Positions 10,068 through 19,739 of a stretch of DNA of 39,468 nt are shown in pieces (position 1 is the first letter of the stretch; every line of letters begins with the position of its first letter). The position numbers and the translations under genes were made by a program. This DNA comes from an uncultured Parvularculaceae bacterium (GTDB lineage: Bacteria; Pseudomonadota; Alphaproteobacteria; Caulobacterales; Parvularculaceae), in the NCBI GenBank assembly GCA_938010655.1, contig CALLVA010000174.1:1-39468 (forward strand), written 5' to 3'. The notes below the pieces were generated by a model. It saw only the letters and a program-made list of their open reading frames with translations. It had not been told where the DNA came from and did not search any database.

Positions 10068-10191
10068 TATGGTACAGGGAATTAGGTGGGATAGAGGATA
10101 AGCGTGCCCCGGAACGGGACATTTTCGTTCTACGAACACCATTTAATGAATTTTAAGCCGAGGGAGATCGGCGACAAAGAGGCTGTAAGGT

Positions 10192-11814
10192 ATGGAATAC
10201 CAATTTTCACCGGAATATGTCATTCGGTTGCTCAAGAACAAATTCTTCATGATCGCGCTGCCCGCGCTCGCGCTGGCCAGCCTTCTGATTCTTATCATTG
10301 CTTTATTGCCCGCCAAATACGAGTCAGGCGGCAAGCTCATGGTGCGGACAGAACAATTATCCCTGACCCGGAACACACAAGACAAACGCCCTGTGGAGCG
10401 CTTCCGCGTTGTGCAAGAGCAGGTCATGACCCGGCCTCTCATCCTTGAAATCGTGCAAGAGCATAATGTTTTCGCTGATCAGAAACTCTCCAATACAGCC
10501 AAGGTGGATCTGCTTCGGGAAAATATCTTTGTCAAAACAGTGCGCGATGACCGTATCGACATGGGCACAGATGATATTGCTTTCACCATTGGCTATCGCC
10601 ACCCAGATTCAGAAATTTCCTATCGAGTTGCCAATTCTTTGGTCAATAAGTTCTTGGAAAAAGCAACCGAGCTGGAGCAAGAACGCACCCAAAATAACAG
10701 TGACTTTTTCCAAAGACAGGTTAATTCCACGGAAAGAGAACTCATCAAAGTTGAAGCCGATATTGCCAATATCCGGTCTTTGAATGCTGCCAGCCTTCCC
10801 GAAGATCGCTCTGTTAAAATGCAATCTCTCGAACGCGCTCAATCTGATATTTCACGGATTGATAGTGAAATCGCGGCATTGAACCAAGAGCTAGGTATTC
10901 TGCAAAGCGAAAGAGGCGAAACCAGTCAGCGTTTTTCCGATGAAGACCGCCTTTCAGAACTGCGTCAACGACGCGATGTATTGTTGTCTCAATATACAGA
11001 CCGTCACCCTGAGGTTAAAAGCATCAACGCTCAAATTGCTGGCCTTGAGGCGCAGCTAGACCCGTCTTCTTTCATTGCCAATACAAATCGGGATTTATCG
11101 CGGATCGAACAAGCGATCCAGCAGGCCGAGGCAGAAGGTGCATCTACCGATCAACTCAACTCCCTTAAAGGTGAGCGGGCCTCATTACGCCAAGCCAAAA
11201 TTGCCGCTGAGCGCGCTTTGCAAGAAAACCGCGCCAATGATCGTATCTCCAGCGGGAGCGCACGCAAAACAGTGGTCATCTCCCGTATTGAAAGCATGAA
11301 CACACAGCGTGCCTCGCTGGTAGAAAAAATCACTTCGCTTGAAAGCCAATTGGCGAAAACAGCGTCTGTCGCTTTGCAACTGAGCAGCAAAGAACGGGAA
11401 AAAGAAACTCTGGAGAACAAGCTTGATGGGCTTGAAGTCAGCCTTACGCAGGCAGGCATGCAGGAAAGCTTGGTGCGGGATAATCGCGGGCCAACCTTCC
11501 AATTGCTGGAATCAGCGGTTGAGCCTGAAGTCCCGACCAGCCCGGATCGTGTTCGATTGAGCTTTTTGGGGGTCTTCCTCTCCGGTTTCCTCGCTTTGGT
11601 GATTGCTCTTGCGCCGGAAATGATCATGCCGAAAATCCGAAGCAAAAACCAACTTCAGGAATTCGTCCCCATTGAAGATGTTGTAACAGTTCCCCAGTAC
11701 CACAAAAAAGAAACACGCCTGAATCGCAACTCAATGTTAGCGATGAAAGTCGGTGCGATGATTGCGCTTGGTGTGATTTTAGTCGGGCTTTTAGCCTTCA
11801 CCTTAGTGCGCTAG
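10192..11814 (+). CDS. polysaccharide co-polymerase / chain-length determinant (Wzz/GumC/EpsF family)
   Basis: N-terminal TM, long coiled-coil, C-terminal proline-rich motif VEPEVPTSPDRVRLSFLGVFLSGF preceding a TM; followed by a BY-kinase gene. Confidence 0.88.
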   Translation: MEYQFSPEYVIRLLKNKFFMIALPALALASLLILIIALLPAKYESGGKLMVRTEQLSLTRNTQDKRPVERFRVVQEQVMTRPLILEIVQEHNVFADQKLSNTAKVDLLRENIFVKTVRDDRIDMGTDDIAFTIGYRHPDSEISYRVANSLVNKFLEKATELEQERTQNNSDFFQRQVNSTERELIKVEADIANIRSLNAASLPEDRSVKMQSLERAQSDISRIDSEIAALNQELGILQSERGETSQRFSDEDRLSELRQRRDVLLSQYTDRHPEVKSINAQIAGLEAQLDPSSFIANTNRDLSRIEQAIQQAEAEGASTDQLNSLKGERASLRQAKIAAERALQENRANDRISSGSARKTVVISRIESMNTQRASLVEKITSLESQLAKTASVALQLSSKEREKETLENKLDGLEVSLTQAGMQESLVRDNRGPTFQLLESAVEPEVPTSPDRVRLSFLGVFLSGFLALVIALAPEMIMPKIRSKNQLQEFVPIEDVVTVPQYHKKETRLNRNSMLAMKVGAMIALGVILVGLLAFTLVR

Positions 11815-11843
11815 AGCCAGACAGATAAAGCGAGTTTATAGTT

Positions 11844-12707
11844 ATGAAACATATTGAAAAAGCGCTCGAAAAAGCCGGGACGAAATCAACAGATGCCAAA
11901 TCTGCACCGCGCAAAGGGCTGATCGCGGAAAAATTGCCGACGCCAGACGCAACCCATGACGCCCCTATGGCGCCAGCCTCTGCGCAATCAAGCACTTATT
12001 CCCGCTTGGACCTGACGGAGCTTCCTGCGCTTGAATGTGATTTTGAAAGCTTCTTCTCCAAGCATTATGGTGATGGCACCTCATCTGACCAATTGCGCAC
12101 AGCCTATGGCTCTTTGAGAACAACTGTTCTCCAAAAAGCAGCCGCACGCGGCTATCGCAAAATTGGCATCACCTCCGCTTCACCAAACGCCGGCAAAACA
12201 GTGACCTCGCTCCATTTGGCGCTCGCTTGTGCCCGCCGCGCAGAATATGATGTGTTCCTCGCAGATTTCGATTTGCGCAGCCCTTCAATTGCGAAATATA
12301 TTTCAGCTCGGAATTTCAATACGATTGCAGAATATTTCCGGGGGGATGGTAATTTTTCTGATTATCTTTATCGCTCTGAAGAAAAAGCGCTTCAGATTGC
12401 GTTGAATGATACGCGTCTTGATTTTAGTGCTGAATTTCTAGCTGGTGAAAAAACAGACAATGTGATCGATGAACTAACCAGCCTCAGCGATAATGGCATG
12501 TATTTCTTTGACTTGCCGCCAATCCTTGGATGCGACGACACGGTTGCCTTTATGCCAAAACTTGATGCGCTTATCATGGTGACGGCGAGTGACGAAACAA
12601 AAACCAGCCACATGCGCGATGCCATGACGGCTGTTGGTGATTTCCCGATTTTGGCGACTGTCTTGAACAAGCATGAAGGTGTTGTTTCAAGTTACCAATA
12701 TTACTAG
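11844..12707 (+). CDS. CpsD/CapB-family tyrosine-protein kinase (BY-kinase)
   Basis: Walker A SASPNAGKTVTS, Walker A' VFLADFDLRSPS, Walker B-like YFFDLPPILGCDD, C-terminal YQYY tyrosine cluster. Confidence 0.85.
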   Translation: MKHIEKALEKAGTKSTDAKSAPRKGLIAEKLPTPDATHDAPMAPASAQSSTYSRLDLTELPALECDFESFFSKHYGDGTSSDQLRTAYGSLRTTVLQKAAARGYRKIGITSASPNAGKTVTSLHLALACARRAEYDVFLADFDLRSPSIAKYISARNFNTIAEYFRGDGNFSDYLYRSEEKALQIALNDTRLDFSAEFLAGEKTDNVIDELTSLSDNGMYFFDLPPILGCDDTVAFMPKLDALIMVTASDETKTSHMRDAMTAVGDFPILATVLNKHEGVVSSYQYY

Positions 12708-12727
12708 GACGCCCAAGATACAGATAC

Positions 12728-12761
12728 AAAAAAGCCCGGCCTTTGCGCCGGGCTTTTTCTT
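12728..12761. terminator. bidirectional Rho-independent terminator
   Basis: AAAAAAGCCCGGCctttgCGCCGGGCTTTTTCT between convergent genes, with an A-tract on one side and a T-tract on the other. Confidence 0.9.
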
Positions 12762-12777
12762 TATACAGTGCTTAAGC

Positions 12778-13626
12778 TTAAGCAGCTGATTTCTTTTTGC
12801 GACGCGCGGTTGCGCCAAGACCAGCAAGACCCATCATCATCGGGATGAAGGCCGCAGGAAGAGGAACTTCAGACACTTCTTCAATCGAAATTGTTGCCAA
12901 GTTGAAGAGGCCTGGGTTTGTTAGGAAATCAATCAAAGCTGCGTCAAGCACTTGGCCATTCGGCAGTGTCAAACCTGCAAAAGCAGAAAGAGTTTGACCA
13001 ACTGTGATCACACCATTTTCCTCAGCGCCGTCTGTTCCAACACCACCCGGAATAAAGGGAGCAGCATTAGGATCCGTTAGCTCTGTACCCGCATCAAAAA
13101 TATTTAAACCAGTAACATTGATGATTTGAGGTCCAAGGAAATTGCCATTCGCATCAAATAGCTGAATTGCATTGTCTGTCCCAATAAATGTGTCGTTTGA
13201 TGGCAAGATCATGGAAAGAAATGTAAAGAATTGAGCCGAAGCACCATCAACTTCAAATTCCGCCGTTGCTGTTTCACCAGGCTCGATCAAAGGCGCGCCA
13301 GCAAAACCGCCAGGCGCTGTCAAAACACCACCGACTGAATTTGGATCAGCAGCCAATCTTTCATCACGGAGCGTTGCCGCGCTGCCTAATTCTGCTAATT
13401 CTTCAATGCCAGCTGACGCTTGTTGGCCAAGTGACCAAGCATCAAAAGTTGCATTATGGAAAGCAACATATAAAGGCGTGAGGGTTAGACCGTTCACTTG
13501 AGAATTATTTGTCACTGTGATGCGCAATGTTGCAGCATCCGCAACCGATGCAACTGCACTGGCAATCCCCATGACAGCACATGCGCAAGCAAGTTTAATG
13601 CCTGCTAATTTTTTTACTCGTCCCAT
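12778..13626 (-). CDS. secreted spondin-N-like protein with a VPLPA-CTERM sorting signal
   Basis: Signal peptide (MGRVKKLAGIKLACACAVMGIASAVASVADA), spondin-N-like region (ITVTNNSQVNGLTLTPLYVAFHNATFDAWSLGQQASAGIEELAELG), C-terminal VPLPAAFIPMMMGLAGLGATARRKKKSAA. Confidence 0.88.
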   Translation of the reverse strand: MGRVKKLAGIKLACACAVMGIASAVASVADAATLRITVTNNSQVNGLTLTPLYVAFHNATFDAWSLGQQASAGIEELAELGSAATLRDERLAADPNSVGGVLTAPGGFAGAPLIEPGETATAEFEVDGASAQFFTFLSMILPSNDTFIGTDNAIQLFDANGNFLGPQIINVTGLNIFDAGTELTDPNAAPFIPGGVGTDGAEENGVITVGQTLSAFAGLTLPNGQVLDAALIDFLTNPGLFNLATISIEEVSEVPLPAAFIPMMMGLAGLGATARRKKKSAA

Positions 13627-13855
13627 TTCAAACTCCTAGGGTTTTAGACATAAGAGTACTGCTCACAAAAACAGGTATTTTTGCGTTCAATACAAATCAT
13701 TTATTGGAAGTCTCTCTTCCGAATTTGACGTTATGCATAAAAGTATAGAAACAAAAGAGCAGAACCGATCACATTTTCCTCGCTCACACGGACGTGAAGA
13801 TTTTGTAAATTATCACATATTCGTGAACAAAAATGATTGGCTGTGAGCTGGCAGA

Positions 13856-14893
13856 CTAATTGGTGTCTTTATCAGATGAAAAATAAAGCACGCCCAATAG
13901 GCTGATAAAGAAAATCAATAGAAGTGGCCCGCCCCATTGATACATGAGAGGTGCAGCCCTGTTCATCATCGCAACCAAAGCGCTCACAATGGTGAGCACT
14001 ATATAAACAAGAGCGACGCGCTGATGCGAGAATCCGGCTTGGTTTAACCGTTGATAGAAATGCTCTTTATGGGCTTGAGAAAGTTTCTTTTTCGCTTTTG
14101 CACGCCGCATCAATGTAAAAGCGACATCCATAATAAAGGGCAGAAAAATGATTGGTATAAAGAGAAAGCCAATCTCTGTGCCGCCATCGCCGCGTTGCGA
14201 CAATAAGGCTAAGCCGGCCATAAAGAACCCAGCGCCAAGGCTGCCCCCATCCCCCATAAATATCCGGCCTGACGTAAAATTGAATATGAAAAAGCCTAAT
14301 AGACCAGCGGCAAAACAAAGCGATATCAAGAACAGGTCTTGCTGGCCGATGCCCGCTGCAACCAGCGCACAAGCAAAAGCCGCAACCACCGCAGCGCCGC
14401 TCGCCACCCCGTTCAAGCCATCCATAAAATTAAACATATTCACAAAGGCCACGACAAAAAATACCGCCAGCACAAACCCGGCCCAGCCAGCCAAAGAGAC
14501 TAGCCCCAAAAAGGGCAACGGCAGATAAAGAATACCGCCAATCTGGCTGACCAAAACGACGGCTAAAACAAGCTGCGCAATCCCTTTGCCCAAAGGGGAT
14601 AAGTGAATTCGATCATCCGTGAAACCTACTGCCGTCATGAGCAAGGAGAACATCAAGAGCTGTATGACATCGCTTTGAAAGGGAATCCCTTGCAACAAAG
14701 TCAAAGCCGTCGCGCCTGCCACAAAAGGCACCATGAAACTCACCCCGCCCGCTCTGGAAATAAGCCCGACATGGCTAGACCGCTCTGTGGCGGCATCCAT
14801 AAAAAGAGTCCGTCCAATGAAAAGACGACATAAAATAGCGCTGCAGAAAAACACTGCGATCACGATCAAAAAAGCATTAAGTGGAGATATCAT
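13856..14893 (-). CDS. WecA/MraY-family polyprenyl-phosphate glycosyl-1-phosphate transferase
   Basis: Multi-TM protein with FTDDRIHLSP, FNFMDGLNGVASG and FMGDGGSLGAGF motifs. Confidence 0.88.
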   Translation of the reverse strand: MISPLNAFLIVIAVFFCSAILCRLFIGRTLFMDAATERSSHVGLISRAGGVSFMVPFVAGATALTLLQGIPFQSDVIQLLMFSLLMTAVGFTDDRIHLSPLGKGIAQLVLAVVLVSQIGGILYLPLPFLGLVSLAGWAGFVLAVFFVVAFVNMFNFMDGLNGVASGAAVVAAFACALVAAGIGQQDLFLISLCFAAGLLGFFIFNFTSGRIFMGDGGSLGAGFFMAGLALLSQRGDGGTEIGFLFIPIIFLPFIMDVAFTLMRRAKAKKKLSQAHKEHFYQRLNQAGFSHQRVALVYIVLTIVSALVAMMNRAAPLMYQWGGPLLLIFFISLLGVLYFSSDKDTN

Positions 14894-14947
14894 TACACCA
14901 GAATAATATCGTAATTTGCTAGGCGAAGGATAGAATTTTTTCGCGTG

Positions 14948-15847
14948 CTACAAAATTTTTCCAGCCGCGGCCCAAATAGATTTTTGCTGGAAAAAATGCG
15001 CTGCCTGTCTGGCGGCGGCATCTTCGAGAAACACGCCAAAAACAGTTGCGCCACTCCCAGACATTCTGGCCGCCAGACAAGAAGGTTGGGAAGCCATCTC
15101 CGTTTTGATCTTAGCAATAGAAGGAACAAGATCGATGGCTGGCGCTTCCAAATCGTTTCGTGTCTGCGTGATCAATCGAAGAATATCTGCCCCCAGAACA
15201 GGATCAGGCAGCACTGGCAAAGACGCCTTTGGCGGCGCCCCGTTTTTAGTCCGGGCTTGCGCCAGACCAGAAAATATAGCCCCCGTTGGCACTGCCTCTC
15301 CCGGATTGGCCAAGCAAATATAAAGCGTTGGCAAGGTGCTGACGTGAGATACAAATTCACCTGCGCCGGACATCAGCTTGATCCCCCCTTGGGAGAAATG
15401 CACCTCCAAGCAAAGAGGGCCGTCCGCGCCAATGGAAAAGGCGATGTCTTTGAGCTGATGATCTGAAACGTCTAACGACCAAAATTGACGCAACGCCACA
15501 AGCGCCGCCATGGCATCCGCCGTGCCGCCGCCAACCCCGGCGGCGACGGGGAGATTTTTGACCAAGGTGATACGCGCCGTTTGAGAAGACCCTGCCGCAT
15601 CGCGCAAGGCAGATACAGCGCGCATAACCAAATTGTCTTCCCCGGAAAGACCTGCCAGATCTTTTGCAAATGGTCCCTTAACGGCAAAAGACATCTCGTC
15701 ACTTGGGTGAACAATGATCTTGTCGCCTATATCGCAAAAAACAGCGTGGCTTTGCAGATCGTGCAAGCCATCAGGTCGCTTCTCGCCCACATGCAAATTT
15801 AGATTGATCTTGGCCGGGGCGACCCATTCAAGACTTTCATCCGGCAT
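14948..15847 (-). CDS. ispE: 4-diphosphocytidyl-2-C-methyl-D-erythritol kinase
   Basis: APAKINLNLHVGEKRPDGLHDL and LPVAAGVGGGTADAMAAL GHMP-kinase motifs, plus C-terminal MSGSGATVFGVF. Confidence 0.95.
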   Translation of the reverse strand: MPDESLEWVAPAKINLNLHVGEKRPDGLHDLQSHAVFCDIGDKIIVHPSDEMSFAVKGPFAKDLAGLSGEDNLVMRAVSALRDAAGSSQTARITLVKNLPVAAGVGGGTADAMAALVALRQFWSLDVSDHQLKDIAFSIGADGPLCLEVHFSQGGIKLMSGAGEFVSHVSTLPTLYICLANPGEAVPTGAIFSGLAQARTKNGAPPKASLPVLPDPVLGADILRLITQTRNDLEAPAIDLVPSIAKIKTEMASQPSCLAARMSGSGATVFGVFLEDAAARQAAHFFQQKSIWAAAGKIL

Positions 15848-17796
15848 TATTGATCCTGAGACGTTGCTTTTGAATCTGCTTCTGCCTCTTGAAGACGCTT
15901 TGGTTTTGCCGTGTCGGGCAATCCATTTTTGAGTTTGTCTTCAACCGAAGCTCTTAGCTTATCGTCCGGTTCAAAATCTAAAACGCGCTCCCATTCATAA
16001 GCCGCTTCTGTTTTCCGACCGAGCATCCAATAAATATCGCCCAAATGATCCGTAATGGTCGCGTCATTTGGCTCCATCGTGACCGCTTGTTCAATATAGC
16101 CTCGGGCCTCTTCCAGATTACCCAATTGATAATGCGCCCAACCAATAGAATCGACAATCGCGCCGCTATCTGGCCGAAGCTCCAAAGCTTTTTCAAGCAT
16201 CGCAAAAGCTTCATCAAGATTCTGACCGTTTTCAGCCCAGCTATAGCCGAGATAATTCAGCACCATTGCTTCATCCGGCTCAAGCTCAACCGCTTTTTGC
16301 AAATCCGAAATGCCGGCTTCAAATTGATCAGCTTGAATAAAGCCTGCGCCGCGCTGAAAATATTGCCGCCAAAGATAAACACTATTGCGTTCTGCACTGC
16401 CATATTTTTCAGAACGTTCAATCATCTTTGTGCTGAGCGCATTTGCGGCATCATATTCTTCATTTTGTTGCAACAAATCGACCAGATACATATTGGCATC
16501 TACGCCAAGGGGATCATTCTTGGCAAAATTCCGCAACTTTTCTGCCGCACGATCTGGTTGTTTCATGTCGGTATAGGCATTTGCTGTGGACATGGCAGCA
16601 TATTCATATCGCGTAGACGCCGGGCTTGTATTGGCAAATTGGGCAATCGCTTCTTCTGGCAATTCATAATCGACATAGACCAATCCAATCAGATAATCCG
16701 CTTCCGTCAGGTCATCGTCCAGATGATTGGCCAATTGCGCAAAGGCTAATGGCATATTAAGCGCAGCAGGCACATTGCGGAATCCGGCTCGCGCCGCATT
16801 GGCGCGTTCTGTTGTGGCTTGCTGATATCCTGCCCACCCAAATTGTACGAGCGCATGCGCGGCGCCTTGCTTGCCCGTCATAATGCTACGGGGCTTATCG
16901 GCTTTCGCGGCTTTGATTAATTCGCGGCCTTCGCCTTCAATCGGCTTGCCAAGGCGCACAAGGCCCAACCGCCCGGCCCGGGCCATACCGCCTGTTTGAC
17001 CAACCATCCGCTGATACATATCAAGCGCTTCGCCATCCTCGCCATGACGCTCTAAAAATTTGGCGTATAATACGAGGTCCAGTTCGTTGGTATAAGGCGT
17101 AATGATTTTTTTCCAGGTCTCCCGCGCCTCTTTAATGTCGCCGACCTCTTCCAATAAGAGCGCCCTATGGAGATTATCAAATCCGGTAAAGTGATCTTTT
17201 GGATCGCGGTCCAATTCTGCTAAAGCTGCTTTTGCGCCAACCGCATCTCGCAGCGCCCAAACCCGCACAAGTCGACCAACAGATTTGGTGAAAACTGTGT
17301 CCAATTCCTTTTCCAGAGTCTCAACAGCAAGCGTCGCTTCCCCGGTGGCAAGTTGATCCACAGCCACTGTGATGCGCGGCAAAGTCTCATCAGGCGCGCG
17401 GCGTTGCAGCGCTTCCAAGGCCGCAGCGACAGACGGTGTCCCTTCTAATTTTTCGGGCAAGACCGGGGGCGACTGCACATTCGGTAAAAGCAATTGATCC
17501 GCATGGCGCCGGGCTTCTTTGATATCCCCAGAAGCAAGAGCATAGAAAAAAGCACGGCTCACAACACCGGACTCGATCGGCGCAACTTTTGCGGCTTTCA
17601 CATATTCATCTGCCGCCAACCCAAGCTGTCTTTGACGCGACGCAAAACGCGCTTTCAAATAGGCCCCAGTTGCTGTCTCTGCTGGTTCGGCACTGACAAC
17701 ACGGAACCGATCCAGCGGTGCGCTGACAGAACTACAAGCCGATAATAAAGCGAACGCAACGAGAGACGCTGACATTTTGGGGGAGAAAAGTTTCAA
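15847..17796 (-). CDS. TPR-repeat lipoprotein
   Basis: Lipobox LLSACSS at the N-terminus; multiple TPRs (e.g. AMVLNYLGYSWAENGQNLDEAFAMLEKALELRPDS). Stop codon overlaps the ispE start. Confidence 0.85.
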   Translation of the reverse strand: MKLFSPKMSASLVAFALLSACSSVSAPLDRFRVVSAEPAETATGAYLKARFASRQRQLGLAADEYVKAAKVAPIESGVVSRAFFYALASGDIKEARRHADQLLLPNVQSPPVLPEKLEGTPSVAAALEALQRRAPDETLPRITVAVDQLATGEATLAVETLEKELDTVFTKSVGRLVRVWALRDAVGAKAALAELDRDPKDHFTGFDNLHRALLLEEVGDIKEARETWKKIITPYTNELDLVLYAKFLERHGEDGEALDMYQRMVGQTGGMARAGRLGLVRLGKPIEGEGRELIKAAKADKPRSIMTGKQGAAHALVQFGWAGYQQATTERANAARAGFRNVPAALNMPLAFAQLANHLDDDLTEADYLIGLVYVDYELPEEAIAQFANTSPASTRYEYAAMSTANAYTDMKQPDRAAEKLRNFAKNDPLGVDANMYLVDLLQQNEEYDAANALSTKMIERSEKYGSAERNSVYLWRQYFQRGAGFIQADQFEAGISDLQKAVELEPDEAMVLNYLGYSWAENGQNLDEAFAMLEKALELRPDSGAIVDSIGWAHYQLGNLEEARGYIEQAVTMEPNDATITDHLGDIYWMLGRKTEAAYEWERVLDFEPDDKLRASVEDKLKNGLPDTAKPKRLQEAEADSKATSQDQ

Positions 17797-17930
17797 GAGA
17801 CGGCATCCTGGTTTGATGAAAAATAGTTATACGATGACTATAGGGGTCTGAAACACCTAGCAAAAGGTAAACAGGCACCAATAATCGTTACATTATGATC
17901 AGACGCCCCCAAAAAGAGCAAGACACATCT

Positions 17931-18443
17931 CTAGGACGAAGAAGCTGCGCCAAATTGTCGTTGCAGGCGAACCACTGCTTCATCCAGACTGGACAAAAAG
18001 CGCGACCGATCCTGCTTTGAAAAAGGCGGCGGCCCGCCAATCTGGTCCCCGCCAGAGCGTAAATCAGCCATGATGGCGCGGGTCGCCAAGGCGCTGCCGA
18101 TCATATCATCGGTAAAAGCCTGCCCATTTGATTTCAGCACCAAGGCCCCCGCTTTCAAACATCTATCCGCCAACGGGATATCCGCTGTGATCACAATGCT
18201 GGCGGGGGTCGCCTGTTCCGCAATCCAATCATCCGCCGCATCAAAACCATCGCTCACCACGACCATTTCCAACAAGGCGTGACGCGGAATACGCAGATAC
18301 ATATTCGCCACAAGTTTGACGGGTACATTATACCGCCAAGCAACCTTGTAGACTTCTTCTTTAACCGGGCAGGCATCAGCATCCACCAAAATGGTGACAA
18401 TTGGCGGGGATGTCGTGGATAAAGGCGGCGACGCATCACTCAT
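17931..18443 (-). CDS. YaiI/YqxD (DUF188) family protein
   Basis: [53 protein letters not shown] and [19 protein letters not shown] are family-typical. Confidence 0.92.
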   Translation of the reverse strand: MSDASPPLSTTSPPIVTILVDADACPVKEEVYKVAWRYNVPVKLVANMYLRIPRHALLEMVVVSDGFDAADDWIAEQATPASIVITADIPLADRCLKAGALVLKSNGQAFTDDMIGSALATRAIMADLRSGGDQIGGPPPFSKQDRSRFLSSLDEAVVRLQRQFGAASSS

Positions 18444-18583
18444 TGCTCAATCCTCATAAAACGTTAACCTTTCTTCGGGGAAAAGTAGTTATAGAGATAG
18501 TGTCCTTAAAAGCTGTATCAAAGCAGCACACCATTTTGGTCAACATGACCGCAGTACCGGTTTATAGAATACAGGGTATCCAC

Positions 18584-19660
18584 ATGAATTATATGCCAAA
18601 AAACATCGCAGATAACGACTCAGCAAAAAAAGCGACACCCACCACCCCGCCCAAAACGGCGCGGGACTGGATGATACTGCTCTCAAAATATCGTATGCCG
18701 AAACATCGTCGCAGCTTTTTTGAACTAGCAGTCACAGCTCTGCCCTTTTTTGCGCTTTGGGCTGCTGCCGTGGCGGCGCTTGAAATCAGCCCGTTTTTGA
18801 CCTTGGCTTTATGTGTGCCGGCAGCAATGTTTTTGATCCGTTTGTTTACGATCCAGCATGATTGCGGGCATGGCGCTTTTTTCCGCGATAAACAGCTTAA
18901 TGATTGGGTGGGCCGCGCGATTGGGGTGCTGACCCTGACGCCTTATGATGTTTGGAAAAAATCCCATTCCATCCACCATGCCTCTTCTGGCAATTTAGAC
19001 AAACGCGGCACAGGCGATATTCATACTCTCACCGTGAAAGAATATAATGCCCTGCCGATGCTTAAACGATTTGGTTATCAACTGTTCCGCAACCCGGTTG
19101 TGCTTTTCCTGATTGGGCCCATCATCGTCTTCTTCTTTCAACAACGCATTCCAATGGAATTTTTGAAAACAGGCGGCTGGCGCGCATGGATGAGCGCCAT
19201 GGGCACAAATGTTGCCGCTGGCGGCATTATTACCCTGATCATTTGGCAGCTTGGTTTCCTGGCGTTTCTTCTGGTCTATGTCCCCATTGTCGCCATTGCC
19301 GCATCGATTGGCGTTTGGTTATTTTATGTCCAGCACCAGTTTGAAGAAACACAATGGGCCAAAAGTGATGAATGGGACATGCAAGAGGCTGCCCTTCACG
19401 GGAGTTCTTTTTATGTCTTGCCACAGCCATTGCAGTGGATGACAGCGAATATTGGCATTCACCACATTCACCACCTCAATAGCCGGATCCCGTTTTACCG
19501 CTTGCCTCAAGTCCTGAAGGATCATCCGACATTGGCGACCATAAATCGCCTGACCCTTTGGGAAAGTTTCAAAACGATCAATCTGCATCTGTGGGATGAA
19601 GGGCAGCGCCGATTGGTGACATTTAAAGAAGCAAGAGCTTTGAGACTCGCCTCGGCTTAA
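18584..19660 (+). CDS. fatty acid desaturase
   Basis: Three His boxes: HDCGHGAFF, HSIHHASSG, HIHHL. Start placed at MNYMPKN (18584); the longer ORF from 18401 runs antisense into the divergent DUF188 gene. Confidence 0.88.
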   Translation: MNYMPKNIADNDSAKKATPTTPPKTARDWMILLSKYRMPKHRRSFFELAVTALPFFALWAAAVAALEISPFLTLALCVPAAMFLIRLFTIQHDCGHGAFFRDKQLNDWVGRAIGVLTLTPYDVWKKSHSIHHASSGNLDKRGTGDIHTLTVKEYNALPMLKRFGYQLFRNPVVLFLIGPIIVFFFQQRIPMEFLKTGGWRAWMSAMGTNVAAGGIITLIIWQLGFLAFLLVYVPIVAIAASIGVWLFYVQHQFEETQWAKSDEWDMQEAALHGSSFYVLPQPLQWMTANIGIHHIHHLNSRIPFYRLPQVLKDHPTLATINRLTLWESFKTINLHLWDEGQRRLVTFKEARALRLASA

Positions 19661-19682
19661 CCGTTTACCCTTTTTCAAAAGC

Positions 19683-19717
19683 AAAGCCGCCCTCGAAAGT
19701 TCGAGGGCGGCTTTTTT
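19683..19717 (+). terminator. Rho-independent terminator
   Basis: AAAGCCGCCCTCGAaagTTCGAGGGCGGCTTTTTT hairpin plus T-run downstream of the desaturase. Confidence 0.9.
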
Positions 19718-19739
19718 AATCTACACTGCTTTAGACAGC

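Noticed and set aside
11151-11645. 164-aa minus-strand ORF antisense to the Wzz/GumC-like gene
   Set aside because: Ser/Arg/Leu-rich shadow of the coiled-coil coding strand.
16045-16749. 234-aa plus-strand ORF antisense to the TPR lipoprotein
   Set aside because: Composition (Ile/Phe/Arg-rich) is typical of a shadow ORF; the opposite strand encodes clear TPR repeats.
18401-18583. N-terminal extension of the desaturase ORF
   Set aside because: Would overlap the divergent DUF188 gene; the downstream ATG at 18584 gives a normal desaturase N-terminus.
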